This document shows, piece by piece, positions 55,971 to 64,000 of a DNA stretch of 64,000 nucleotides (position 1 is its first letter; the number at the start of each line of letters is the position of its first letter). A program made the position numbers and the translations under genes. Source of the stretch: Kiritimatiellia bacterium (GTDB lineage: Bacteria; Verrucomicrobiota; Kiritimatiellia; UBA8416; YA12-FULL-48-11); NCBI GenBank assembly GCA_028716365.1, contig JAQUPZ010000001.1, positions 537,205 through 601,204 on the forward strand, in the 5' to 3' direction. A model generated the notes under the pieces. That model was not told the origin of the DNA, did no database searches, and worked only from the letters and a program-made list of their open reading frames with translations.

Positions 55971-58103
55971 TTATTCCAGATTCTCGGCCAGGATTTCAGC
56001 GGTATGCTTCACCCTGATCTTACTGCCCGTTTTATCAAGACCGCCCTTGATCTGCATAATACAGCCCGGACATTCCATGCAGATAATGTCCGCCTTGGTG
56101 TCTTCAATGTTCTTCAGTTTGCGCTTCAGGACGCGCGAGGAAATTTCCGGCTGCTTTATGGTATAAGAGCCGCCCATGCCGCAGCAGACGTCTGATTCGT
56201 ATGTTTCAACAAACTTGTGTCCGGCCTTACTGATCAACTCGCGCGGTTCCTTGTAGACACCAAGAATGCGTTTGGCATGGCAGGAGTCGTGGTAGGTTAT
56301 CAGCTTTGAAACTTTTGCCGGGTTCAGAACAAGGCGTTTTTCGTCCACCAGTTTTTTGACTAACGAAGAAAAGTCATAAGTTTTTGCCGCCAATGCTTTG
56401 GCTTTTTCAATCCATTCCGGTCTTTTTTCGGTTTCGAGCATGTGAACGAATTCCTGTTTAAGTGCTGAAGCGCAGGAGGCACATGCTACCACCACGTAGG
56501 GGATATCATCATTAAGCAATGCCTGGATATTCCTGACGGCACAGTCAGCGGCCATATCGTAGGCACCGAAACCGCGGGAAGGTGTACCACAACAGGTCTG
56601 ATCTTCCGGCACGACCACTTCCAGTCCCGCTTTGTTGAGAACCTTGATAACAGCCTCTCCTATTTCCGGATAAACAAAATCAATCGCGCAACCCGTAAAG
56701 AATGCGACTTTCTCGGCACATTTCTGTTGCTTGATTTTCTTGAACTTAACATGAAATGCTGTCTTTGCGACTGCCGGCAGGCTCCGGAATTCTGACAGGC
56801 TCGAGAAGAACAGGGGCAGGTGACGTATAAACCCTTCTTTTACGAAAGGCATTTGTGCAAGATAGCCGGCTCGCAGCATTGCATGAAAAAGCCTGCGATT
56901 GTTAACCACAGAAAGGGCGCTCTTCTGGATGAATGGCATTCCCTGTTTCTTTACCAGGCGGCGGCGGATCTCGAGGATCAGTTCCGGAATATTGATTTTT
57001 CCCGCGCAGACTTCCCTGCAGCGTCCGCAGGTAATGCACAGGCCCTGGATGTCCTCGGCGTTCTTCATTTCATTGAACCAGGAAGTGAGGATTGTCCCTA
57101 TTCCACCAGTATAAACATATCCGAAGACGTGACCACCGATGAGTCGATAAACCGGGCATACGTTCAGACAGGCGGCGCAGCGGATACACTGGAGCGCTTC
57201 ACGGAATTTCGGATCCCTGGCCATGGCCGTCCGCTGGTTGTCCATAAGTATGATGTGAAGTTCCTTCATGCTGCCATCTGTGTTTGGAGTCGGGCCGGAA
57301 ATCATGGATACATAGCTGGTAAGCAATTGGGAGGTTGCGCTTCTTGGCAGTGCCTGTAAGATTGGGACGGCATCCTGGAATCGCGGGACCAGTTTTTCCA
57401 GGCCCACGATGGCAATATGAATCTTCGGCAGGGTCGTTACCAGGCGTGAATTTCCCTCGTTTGTCACCAGGACTATTGTCCCGCCTTCAGCAATTGCAAT
57501 ATTCGCTCCGGTTATTCCGGCGTCGGCTTCAAAATAATGTTTTCTTAACTGCTTACGCGCCGTTTTGACAAGCTTTGGGATGTCTGTGGTCAGACGCTCG
57601 TTGACTTCCTTACTGAAAAGATCGGACACCTGCTGGCGTGTCATGTGTATGGCGGGCAGAACCATATGGGATGGCTTGTGTCCAGCCAGCTGGATAATCC
57701 ATTCCCCGAGATCCATTTCCTTAACATGGACACCTGCCGCTTCAAGTGCATGATTGAGGTGTATTTCTTCCGAGGCCATGGATTTGGATTTTACAATGCG
57801 CTTAACGCCTTTTTCCTTCACAAGATCGAGAATGTATTTTCTGACCTCATGCGGGCTGTTCGCTCTGAAGACTTTTGCCCCTTTGGCTTCTGCGTTTTTC
57901 TTGAACTGTTCCGCCAGTTCTTCAAAGTGTTGGGCGGCATTGCCCTTTATTGTGGCAATAGAAGTTCTGAGGGCTTCAAAATCGATCCCCTCATAGGCCT
58001 TTGCCCGGCTTATCATATAGGCTTCAGAAAAATTACCCAGCGCACCGGTCAATGTTGCATCGGCCATGGCTTTGGAGGCTTTCTTTCTCAGTTTTGTGCC
58101 CAT
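55971..58103 (-). CDS. LutB-LutA fusion: lactate-oxidation Fe-S protein
   Basis: 710 aa. Residues ~60-290 are a LUD domain as in LutB/LldF. Two ferredoxin clusters follow: Cys306/309/312/316 (CIRCAACLNVCP) and Cys356/359/362/366 (CITCGRCREVC). Residues ~465-710 hold two cysteine-rich CCG domains (TCCGTPSRG at 503-511, VCCGMGG at 639-645) that are normally the separate LutA/LldE subunit. The fused protein should oxidise L-lactate with LutC. It lies 4 bases downstream of lutC. Confidence 0.88.
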   Translation of the reverse strand: MGTKLRKKASKAMADATLTGALGNFSEAYMISRAKAYEGIDFEALRTSIATIKGNAAQHFEELAEQFKKNAEAKGAKVFRANSPHEVRKYILDLVKEKGVKRIVKSKSMASEEIHLNHALEAAGVHVKEMDLGEWIIQLAGHKPSHMVLPAIHMTRQQVSDLFSKEVNERLTTDIPKLVKTARKQLRKHYFEADAGITGANIAIAEGGTIVLVTNEGNSRLVTTLPKIHIAIVGLEKLVPRFQDAVPILQALPRSATSQLLTSYVSMISGPTPNTDGSMKELHIILMDNQRTAMARDPKFREALQCIRCAACLNVCPVYRLIGGHVFGYVYTGGIGTILTSWFNEMKNAEDIQGLCITCGRCREVCAGKINIPELILEIRRRLVKKQGMPFIQKSALSVVNNRRLFHAMLRAGYLAQMPFVKEGFIRHLPLFFSSLSEFRSLPAVAKTAFHVKFKKIKQQKCAEKVAFFTGCAIDFVYPEIGEAVIKVLNKAGLEVVVPEDQTCCGTPSRGFGAYDMAADCAVRNIQALLNDDIPYVVVACASCASALKQEFVHMLETEKRPEWIEKAKALAAKTYDFSSLVKKLVDEKRLVLNPAKVSKLITYHDSCHAKRILGVYKEPRELISKAGHKFVETYESDVCCGMGGSYTIKQPEISSRVLKRKLKNIEDTKADIICMECPGCIMQIKGGLDKTGSKIRVKHTAEILAENLE

Positions 58104-58107
58104 CGTT

Positions 58108-58665
58108 TTATTCCTCTAGCTGATCGACAAAGACAATAATGAGGCGTTCCGGCCCGTGAACTCCGATAGTCAACACCCTTTCGATGTCGGCAGTCCGGCT
58201 GGGGCCGGTAATAAAGGTTAAATAGCCCGCATTTCCGGGGCTTATCCTGGACAGTGCTGTTGCCAGGTCAGGCACTATTTTGTTTGAGGCTATCAGGGCA
58301 ATATGGATTTCGGGTAACGATGAAACCAGGCGTTGCTCAAAAGCCGTAGCGTCCTGAACCAGCGTGCCGGTGTCTGCGATTGCCCATTCCATCTGGCTTA
58401 TACCGATCTTTGCCGCAGACGCTGTTTCCCTGGTAACATCGAACCTCAGTCCGGGAATTTTTTCTGAAAGCTGAATTTTTTTCAGGAAAGGACAATCGGC
58501 CCAGACTGCTGTCGAACCGTTTGGTTTCGATATGTCCTCTTTCTTCAGGAAATCGAGAATAAACGACAAAGCTTCAGTTTTTCCGGGAAACCGGTGAACC
58601 TCAGCACTGACCGCTTCTGCTTTTGTTTTAAAAAGATCTATCATGGGTTGATTTTCTTTTATCAT
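58108..58665 (-). CDS. lutC: LutC/LldG-family LUD protein
   Basis: 185 aa. The single LUD domain shows the family features AIADTGTLVQDATAFEQRLVSSLPEIHIAL and ITGPSRTADIERVLTIGVHGPERL at the C terminus. It is the third component of the LutABC lactate oxidation complex. ATG 58665 is used; an in-frame ATG at 58644 is possible. It lies between the permease gene (27 bases) and the LutB-LutA fusion (4 bases), one operon. Confidence 0.88.
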   Translation of the reverse strand: MIKENQPMIDLFKTKAEAVSAEVHRFPGKTEALSFILDFLKKEDISKPNGSTAVWADCPFLKKIQLSEKIPGLRFDVTRETASAAKIGISQMEWAIADTGTLVQDATAFEQRLVSSLPEIHIALIASNKIVPDLATALSRISPGNAGYLTFITGPSRTADIERVLTIGVHGPERLIIVFVDQLEE

Positions 58666-58692
58666 ATATAAGGATCCGGGTCCCTGATATGT

Positions 58693-60459
58693 TCATTTCT
58701 TATCTTTGCCGATAATCCTGGATATTACGGTGATCAGGAAAACGACAACTAGTGTAATGCCCAGATATTTCATTCCTTCCACTGGAAATACCGATGCCGT
58801 TGCCGCCGTTTTGTTCGCTGTCGACGCCGCTACAATTGTCTTTGTATAGGTTGGGATAATCCATTTGATGACATAAGCCTGAAGCATTGTAATTATGCCA
58901 ACGACCGTTGTCAGGATCAGCGAATGTTTCAAGGTGAAGCGGAAGATATCTGATTCATGTCCCACGAGGCCCACGGCGGCTGTTGCCACGGAGAGGGACT
59001 GGGGTGAAATCATCTTGCCGCACACGCCACCCGAGGAATTGGCCCCGACTGTAACGACAGGATCGATCCCGATCTGTGTTGCCGTGACTTCCTGAAGTTT
59101 TCCAAAGAGGGCGTTCGATGATGTATCTGAACCGGTCATGAACACACCGAGCCAACCCAGGAACGCCGCAAAGAAGGGAAAGAGAATACCCGTTTTTGCA
59201 AAAGCATTACCGAGTGAAATCGCCATACCGGAAAAATTCATGATATATGCAAAACCCAGAATGAAAGAGATAGTGACGATGGGCCAGCGAAGTGTCTTTA
59301 ATGTCTGTATGGCAATCTGGGCCGCTGTATGAAGGGATGCCCCCATTACGAAAATAGAAAAAAGACCGGAAAAGAGAGTGGCGGTACCGGCGGAACTTAG
59401 AACGTTGAACGTATATATGGCTGCCACAGGTTTGCCCTCCCGGATGATCATGTTGTGTAGTTCGGGAATGGGAAACTTGATCATACAGAAATAGTCCAGG
59501 ATACTTTTAACAGGTTTAATACCCCACGTGGCAATAATTATTGACAGAATAAGAAATGGCGCCCACGCACGGAAAACCTGGCCGCCTGTGTAGAAGAGTT
59601 GAGCCCTGCCGTTGCTTTTGGGCTCATCATCAAAATGCCAGCTTTCTTTTGGATGCCAAAATCTGAGAAAGATCACCATGCCGATAATGGATGCGATGGA
59701 AGCCAGGATGTCCGGAAGTAATGGTCCAAGATAATTTGAACTCCACCATTGGACAATAGCGAATGATCCGCCGCTGACCAATGCCGCGGGCCATACCTCC
59801 AGTCCTTTTTTCCAGCCGCTTATGAGAATGATCATGTATAAAGGGACAATACTACTGATGAACGGAAGAGTGCGGCCTACCATCTGGCTCAACGCCATCT
59901 GATCAATGCCTGCAACCTGTGCCCCGACGACGATTGGGATACCGATGGAACCGAAGGCGACAGGGGCTGTATTCGCTAAGAGGCAGATACCGGCCGCATA
60001 AATAGGTTTGAATCCCAGCCCGACCAGCATGGCAGCCGTGATGGCCACGGGAGTTCCAAATCCTGCAGCTCCCTCGATGAAGGCGCCAAAGGAAAAAGCG
60101 ATCAATAACGCCTGCATCCGGCGGTCATCAGATATACAGGCCAGAGAATTCTTTATGACTTCAAACTGTCCTGTTTTGACGGACAGGTTGTAGATAAACA
60201 CTGCGGTTATAACAATCCAGCAAACAGGCCAGAGACCAAACAGCATCCCGTAAAAAGTGGATAACAAACTATATTTAACAGGCATTCCATAAACGACTAC
60301 GGCAATAACCACGGTAATGGCCACGGCGCTGATTGCCGCCCAATGCCCTTTCATTCGTTTATACGCAAGGGCCCAGAACAGGTAAAGAATCGGTATTGCA
60401 GCAACTAAAGCTGAAAGCCCGATATTGTTTAGTGGGTTTGCTGCAATTGACCAGGGAAT
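58693..60459 (-). CDS. lldP: L-lactate permease (LldP family), apparent ATT/ATC start
   Basis: 553 aa follow the first in-frame ATG (60354), but that start cuts off conserved sequence. The same frame continues upstream for 35 codons as IPWSIAANPLNNIGLSAL, matching the usual LldP N terminus (MxWxQxYDPLGNxxLSxL), and a strong AAGGAG lies just before adjacent ATC (60462) and ATT (60459) codons. No ATG, GTG or TTG occurs between the upstream stop near 60498 and 60354. The coordinate given assumes ATT 60459. About 13 helices; GAFIEGAAGFGTPVAI is the LldP signature. A lactate/glycolate:H+ symporter, first gene of the lut operon. Confidence 0.8.
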   Translation of the reverse strand: MPWSIAANPLNNIGLSALVAAIPILYLFWALAYKRMKGHWAAISAVAITVVIAVVVYGMPVKYSLLSTFYGMLFGLWPVCWIVITAVFIYNLSVKTGQFEVIKNSLACISDDRRMQALLIAFSFGAFIEGAAGFGTPVAITAAMLVGLGFKPIYAAGICLLANTAPVAFGSIGIPIVVGAQVAGIDQMALSQMVGRTLPFISSIVPLYMIILISGWKKGLEVWPAALVSGGSFAIVQWWSSNYLGPLLPDILASIASIIGMVIFLRFWHPKESWHFDDEPKSNGRAQLFYTGGQVFRAWAPFLILSIIIATWGIKPVKSILDYFCMIKFPIPELHNMIIREGKPVAAIYTFNVLSSAGTATLFSGLFSIFVMGASLHTAAQIAIQTLKTLRWPIVTISFILGFAYIMNFSGMAISLGNAFAKTGILFPFFAAFLGWLGVFMTGSDTSSNALFGKLQEVTATQIGIDPVVTVGANSSGGVCGKMISPQSLSVATAAVGLVGHESDIFRFTLKHSLILTTVVGIITMLQAYVIKWIIPTYTKTIVAASTANKTAATASVFPVEGMKYLGITLVVVFLITVISRIIGKDKK

Positions 60460-60589
60460 GATCTTTTCTCCTTTATAAAAATGTTTATTGGAAATTCAGC
60501 ATTCCGGAGGTGCATTCATATACAATTTAAGGTCAGTTGTGCAATCTGATTTTATAACCGTTAACCCCCGAAAAAGACAAAGTCAGTAA

Positions 60590-60898
60590 GAATTCATCCG
60601 ACAAGCCATCCGGCTGGATATGATGAAGTATGCGTTCACGCCCGGCGAGTGGTATACAATGCTGCTGGAAATCTGCGGCAGGGAAATGTTCGCGCGAGTG
60701 GATGACAAGAACATTGCGTTTGGTGCAAACGAGGGGGTTGACGTGGACAAAACCAGCGTGCGGTTCCCGGTTGCCGGTGACTCCGTTTTTATCAAGAATC
60801 TCCGCATTTGGGAGGCACAGATTAAAAGTGACTGGGAAACCACCAGGCAAAAACTCGAAGCTGATCGACTAAGAAAATCAGCCAAGTCTTCGAAGTAA
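60590..60898 (+). pseudogene. 5'-truncated remnant of a GH16/DUF1080-like domain protein
   Basis: The frame opens after a stop at 60587-60589. RLDMMKYAFTPGEWYTMLLEI and later NIAFGANEGVDVDKTSVRF...VFIKNLRIWEA resemble the C-terminal end of 3-keto-disaccharide-hydrolase/LamG-type domains found in PVC glycan proteins, then a charged tail ends at 60898. Homology-like sequence begins upstream of the first ATG (60620), which has no good ribosome-binding site. A full domain would need ~150 more N-terminal residues. Likely a decayed gene end; an expressed 92-aa product is less likely. Confidence 0.55.
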
Positions 60899-60961
60899 AA
60901 ACTGAACCTTGCATTTTCCTCTGGTGCCCTGAAGAAGTACATCGGAAAGTAAAGACAACGG

Positions 60962-61014
60962 TTGACGTGTGCTGTGTTCCAGGTGCAATATTCTCTCACA
61001 AGGTTACAATATTG
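60962..61014 (+). promoter_or_regulatory. Promoter-like region before the DUF5054 gene
   Basis: TTGACG (60962-60967) is followed after 18 bases by a poor -10 CAATAT. CAATATT occurs twice, at 60986-60992 and 61007-61013, 21 bases apart (two helical turns), a spacing seen for tandem regulator sites. Weak support. Confidence 0.3.
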
Positions 61015-61025
61015 AGGGAATAACC

Positions 61026-63542
61026 ATGAAAAAAATTGCAATTATTCTTTGGCTGGCACTGGTGTGTCACACTGCGTCAGCCGGTACGGAAACCGTGCCG
61101 ACGGAATCTTCGATCAAGCGTATCTACATCATCCACTTTTCACATACCGATATTGGTTTTACTGACATGCCGGGTGTTTGCCGGGAACTTCAGCGGCGGT
61201 ATCTGGATATCGCATTGGATACAGTGCTGGTAACGATGTCAAAACCTGCAGGCCAGAAATTTTACTGGACGTGTGAGTCGCTGGTTACGGTTGATGACTG
61301 GTGGGAAAAGGCTTCATCGGCACGGCGGAAGCAATTTTTGAAAGCGGTGCGTAGTGGCCAACTTGAGGTTACGGCGCTCCCTTGTAACCAGGCGCCGTTT
61401 CTCAACGCAGCACAGTGGCAGACAATGATGCACTGGGTGCCCGAAGATCTCTGGCGACAGTTCAAACCGGGTGTGGCAATACAGAACGATGTGAATGGCT
61501 TTCCACGCGTCGGTGCGATGGCACTGCTTGATCGCGGTATAAAGTATCTTTGCATGGGCATTAATGGCGACAGTGGTGGAGCGCCGTTTGCCCGCCCTTC
61601 TGGATTCTGGTGGAAGATGCCGGATGGCCGGCGGATGTTTGTGTGGTTGAATCTGAGTTATCCAGCCGGCTACGATTTCTTTGAGAGTACTCACTGGCGG
61701 CGCGGACCGGTACCATTCGCATCGGATACGCGCTATCGGTCACCACGGGCCGGGGATTTCTTCCGCACAGATGAGGTTTCGTTGCGTGCATCGCACGCGC
61801 AATGTCTCCGGCGGCTTGAGGGACTTAAGCGAGGCGGTTACAAGAATGAGTTATTGATCATTTCAATGACGAACCATTGGCGCATGGACAATGATCCTCC
61901 ATTCCAGGCATTGGCGGATTTCGTTGCGGCGTGGAACAAGCTGGGCTTGAAACCGGAACTGATGTTTACCACTGCATCGAAAGCGATGTATGAGATGGAG
62001 AAAGCTATCGGTGACAAGTTGCCGGAGTACGAGGGTGAATTTACAGACTGGTGGGCCAACGGTACCGCTTCCGGGCCGCGTGAAGTTACTGCCAGCCGAC
62101 TTGCCAAGCGGCTGCTTGCCGCCGCAAGCTCACCACTCTGGGGGCCGATGTCTGCCAGCGGTACGGATACGATGCAATTGATCTACAAGGACCTCTGTTT
62201 GTTTGATGAACATACCTGGGGATCGAGCTGGAGTGTGGCGTTACCGTGGAGCCTTGATACGCAAGCGCAATTTGCCGAGAAAGCGATGCTTGCATGGCGA
62301 CCAATAGGAAACGCGGAATGGTTGTTATCGCAGCGCGTGCGTTCCCGGTTACTGCATGAAGGGGAGGGATTGTTTGTGGCAAATCCATCGCGCTTTCCTT
62401 TCAGCGGCTGGATACGAATGCCGGTAAGTTGTCTGCGTGAGGACTATCGTTCGCTGGTTAATATGTCCAATAATACCCAAATACCGCTGTTATTTGAGAA
62501 TGGCATCCGCCCATGGAGTCCTCCGAAGAATCCGGGGGAACTCAGCCGCGAGAATACGGCGGCTACTTTCCCCGATGATGTTCCAAATCAAACAGCGAAA
62601 TTCTGGATTGAAAACCTGGCCGCAGATAGTTTTGTGCGATTACGTCTGGAGAAGCAACCCGCAGGTAATGAACATGTGTCAAGCTCCGGTCCGGCGGTTC
62701 AGCTTGATGAACAAGGCTGGCCGGTATCCGCACAGTGGAAAAGTATGAAAATGCCGCTGTTTGTCGAGGGGATCGGTGATTTGTCGGCTGTGAAAGTGAA
62801 AGCATTTGCTCCGCGTTGGGCGCTTAAAGACATGTGTTCAGCAGGCAGTTCCGCCCGTGGTGACGAACTGCGAAAACAACAGATCGAAATGGTACTGGCC
62901 ACTGCAGAAGGTAAGGCAACTGTCGAGGAAACACCGTTCACGAGGGTTTATGTACAGTGGTTGAAGCAACCGCGTTTCTTGTGGGCACAGCGTCGTCTGG
63001 AATTGTGGAAATCTGAACCACACGCCCGTATAACTCTGCGATTCAACCGCCTTTCATCAGAGGACCCTGAGATTATTTATGCGGGATTCACATTACCTTG
63101 CAAGGGAACTCTTCCCCGCCTGAGCAGCGGTGGTGCGCCGTTCACACCGTTCCAGGATCAGTTACCCGGCACATGTCGCGATCACTTTGCGATGGATGGC
63201 TGGGCAAACTACGCCACGTCCGATGGTCACTGGCTCTGGGTGAGCCGTGACGCACCACTGGTCACGTTTGACAGTCCGCAGATATGGACACGTCATCAGA
63301 CCACGCCCGCGCATCCGGAACGACTGTTTGCGATGCTCTTCAATAATTTCTGGTATACGAACTTTGTTGCCGACGAACATGGGGTGATGGAGTTCCAGTT
63401 TGATCTTGTCTGGCGCGAGAAACTTGATTCACCCCGTTCAGCAGGGGAATTAGCCGATGCGCTTGTTACCGAACCGGTGGTGTTGATCAACTCCGCAGGT
63501 GAAGAAAACAGGATCGTACTTCAAAGACTGTTTCAGCCATGA
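61026..63542 (+). CDS. Exported DUF5054/GH38-like protein
   Basis: 838 aa from ATG 61026 (GAGGGAATAACC before it; an ATG at 60969 would add 19 residues ahead of the signal peptide). Signal peptide ~1-20. IIHFSHTDIGFTD (~35-47; His37, His40, Asp42) matches the metal-binding start of GH38-type alpha-mannosidases in the DUF5054 variant. FKPGVAIQNDVNGFPR and FDEHTWGSSW carry further conserved acidic and His residues; the second half is beta-rich. It probably cleaves alpha-linked sugars in the periplasm. It is followed 35 bases later by a sulfatase gene. Confidence 0.75.
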   Translation: MKKIAIILWLALVCHTASAGTETVPTESSIKRIYIIHFSHTDIGFTDMPGVCRELQRRYLDIALDTVLVTMSKPAGQKFYWTCESLVTVDDWWEKASSARRKQFLKAVRSGQLEVTALPCNQAPFLNAAQWQTMMHWVPEDLWRQFKPGVAIQNDVNGFPRVGAMALLDRGIKYLCMGINGDSGGAPFARPSGFWWKMPDGRRMFVWLNLSYPAGYDFFESTHWRRGPVPFASDTRYRSPRAGDFFRTDEVSLRASHAQCLRRLEGLKRGGYKNELLIISMTNHWRMDNDPPFQALADFVAAWNKLGLKPELMFTTASKAMYEMEKAIGDKLPEYEGEFTDWWANGTASGPREVTASRLAKRLLAAASSPLWGPMSASGTDTMQLIYKDLCLFDEHTWGSSWSVALPWSLDTQAQFAEKAMLAWRPIGNAEWLLSQRVRSRLLHEGEGLFVANPSRFPFSGWIRMPVSCLREDYRSLVNMSNNTQIPLLFENGIRPWSPPKNPGELSRENTAATFPDDVPNQTAKFWIENLAADSFVRLRLEKQPAGNEHVSSSGPAVQLDEQGWPVSAQWKSMKMPLFVEGIGDLSAVKVKAFAPRWALKDMCSAGSSARGDELRKQQIEMVLATAEGKATVEETPFTRVYVQWLKQPRFLWAQRRLELWKSEPHARITLRFNRLSSEDPEIIYAGFTLPCKGTLPRLSSGGAPFTPFQDQLPGTCRDHFAMDGWANYATSDGHWLWVSRDAPLVTFDSPQIWTRHQTTPAHPERLFAMLFNNFWYTNFVADEHGVMEFQFDLVWREKLDSPRSAGELADALVTEPVVLINSAGEENRIVLQRLFQP

Positions 63543-63577
63543 CATGGGCACAGGTTATAAACGGGAGTAGGAAAAAT

Positions 63578-64000
63578 ATGAACTTTATTTCACGACGCAG
63601 TTTTCTAAAACTTACAGGGGCGGCCACAGTGTTGTCTCTTCGGGAATTTATACCGACGACCTTGGCTGGCACGGGAAGAAAGCCAAACGTGGTTTTTATT
63701 CTTTGTGATGACCTTGGTTATGCTGATATTGGCTGTTATGGCCAGAAGATCATCCGCACGCCAAATATCGATCGCATGGCGGCGGAAGGGATGCGGTTTA
63801 CACAGCATTATTCCGGTTTTCCGGTCTGTGCGCCGTCCCGATGTGTGTTGATGACCGGTAAACACTCGGGCCATGCATTCATTCGCGACAACCGCGGCAT
63901 GAAACCAGAAGGCCAGTACCCGATCCCCACTGGGACAATCACTCTGGCGGAATTATTCAAGCAACAGAGATATACTACTGGCGCATTCGGCAAATGGGGG
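63578..64000 (+). CDS. Tat-exported type I sulfatase (3' partial)
   Basis: The frame runs off the right edge; 141 residues are visible. The N terminus SRRSFLKLTGAATVLS is a twin-arginine signal. NVVFILCDDLGYADIGCYG gives the calcium-binding aspartates, and VCAPSRCVLMTG carries the CxPSR sulfatase motif with Cys84 as the residue converted to formylglycine. It removes sulfate esters from glycans in the periplasm and forms a likely operon with the DUF5054 gene. GGGAGTAGGAAAA precedes the ATG. An aerobic-type FGE or anSME would be needed; only the FGE-like domain of the 24376-28377 gene is in the window. Confidence 0.9.
   Translation, partial: MNFISRRSFLKLTGAATVLSLREFIPTTLAGTGRKPNVVFILCDDLGYADIGCYGQKIIRTPNIDRMAAEGMRFTQHYSGFPVCAPSRCVLMTGKHSGHAFIRDNRGMKPEGQYPIPTGTITLAELFKQQRYTTGAFGKWG

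Overview
The window reads as a chromosome segment of a carbohydrate-degrading bacterium of the PVC group, most likely Lentisphaerota or Kiritimatiellota. This rests on the mix of families: an HzsA-related giant protein with CXXCH haem sites, DUF4838 and GHL6 proteins, a DUF5054/GH38-like protein, a Tat-exported type I sulfatase, Tat-exported Gfo/Idh/MocA oxidoreductases and XylR-type regulators. No rRNA, tRNA, CRISPR array, transposase or integrase was seen. Taxonomy is inferred from gene content only.

Layout. (1) 1-7562: type I secretion island. It holds the 3' part of a repeat-rich RTX-like secreted protein, a strong intrinsic terminator, a TPR-sulfotransferase, an ABC exporter and an HlyD-type adaptor. 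(2) 7563-10658: a 14-bp-arm palindromic element, an exported alpha/beta hydrolase, a U32-like protein and a gene-poor 0.5 kb. (3) 10659-20468: a LacI-type regulator with a dyad just before its start, then a creatinase-like M24 protein, a NodB deacetylase, a GHL6 protein, a creatininase-family protein, an FHS-type symporter, a mutarotase-fold protein and another MFS transporter. (4) 20638-36884: large secreted or surface proteins: a glycoside-hydrolase-like protein with CARDB, an HzsA/FGE fusion, a clan-A glycosidase, a DUF4838+CBM9 protein, a TPR protein, a TIM-barrel-like protein and an SGNH hydrolase, plus a 37-codon stub of a lost pectin-lyase-like gene. (5) 36905-51845: a XylR-like regulator divergent from a long sugar operon: Gfo/Idh, two MFS carriers, PfkB kinase, IolB-like isomerase, FGGY kinase, FAD oxidase, Fe-S partner, fucose-isomerase-like protein, class II aldolase, NagB and NagA, many with start-stop overlaps. 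(6) 51872-60459: ThuA-like and Gfo/Idh genes, a TIM-barrel isomerase, and a lactate module: LarA facing LldP, LutC and a LutB-LutA fusion. (7) 60590-64000: a 5'-truncated GH16/DUF1080-like remnant, a DUF5054 protein and the start of a sulfatase.

How it may work (inference): exported hydrolases and the sulfatase release sugars, MFS carriers rather than PTS or SusCD import them, and the central operon deacetylates, deaminates, phosphorylates and cleaves them. The aldolase-NagB-NagA block fits an amino sugar. The isomerase, FGGY kinase and lactate genes would fit a 6-deoxy sugar yielding lactate. The IolB, PfkB, Gfo/Idh and TIM-barrel genes recall inositol catabolism. No single known pathway uses all of them.

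The most notable observations are a lactate permease that appears to start at ATT or ATC, an Fe-S protein with Asp in place of its fourth cysteine, a creatinase-like/creatininase-like pair inside a glycan locus, the HzsA-FGE fusion, a 12-bp-arm leader hairpin, and two gene remnants.
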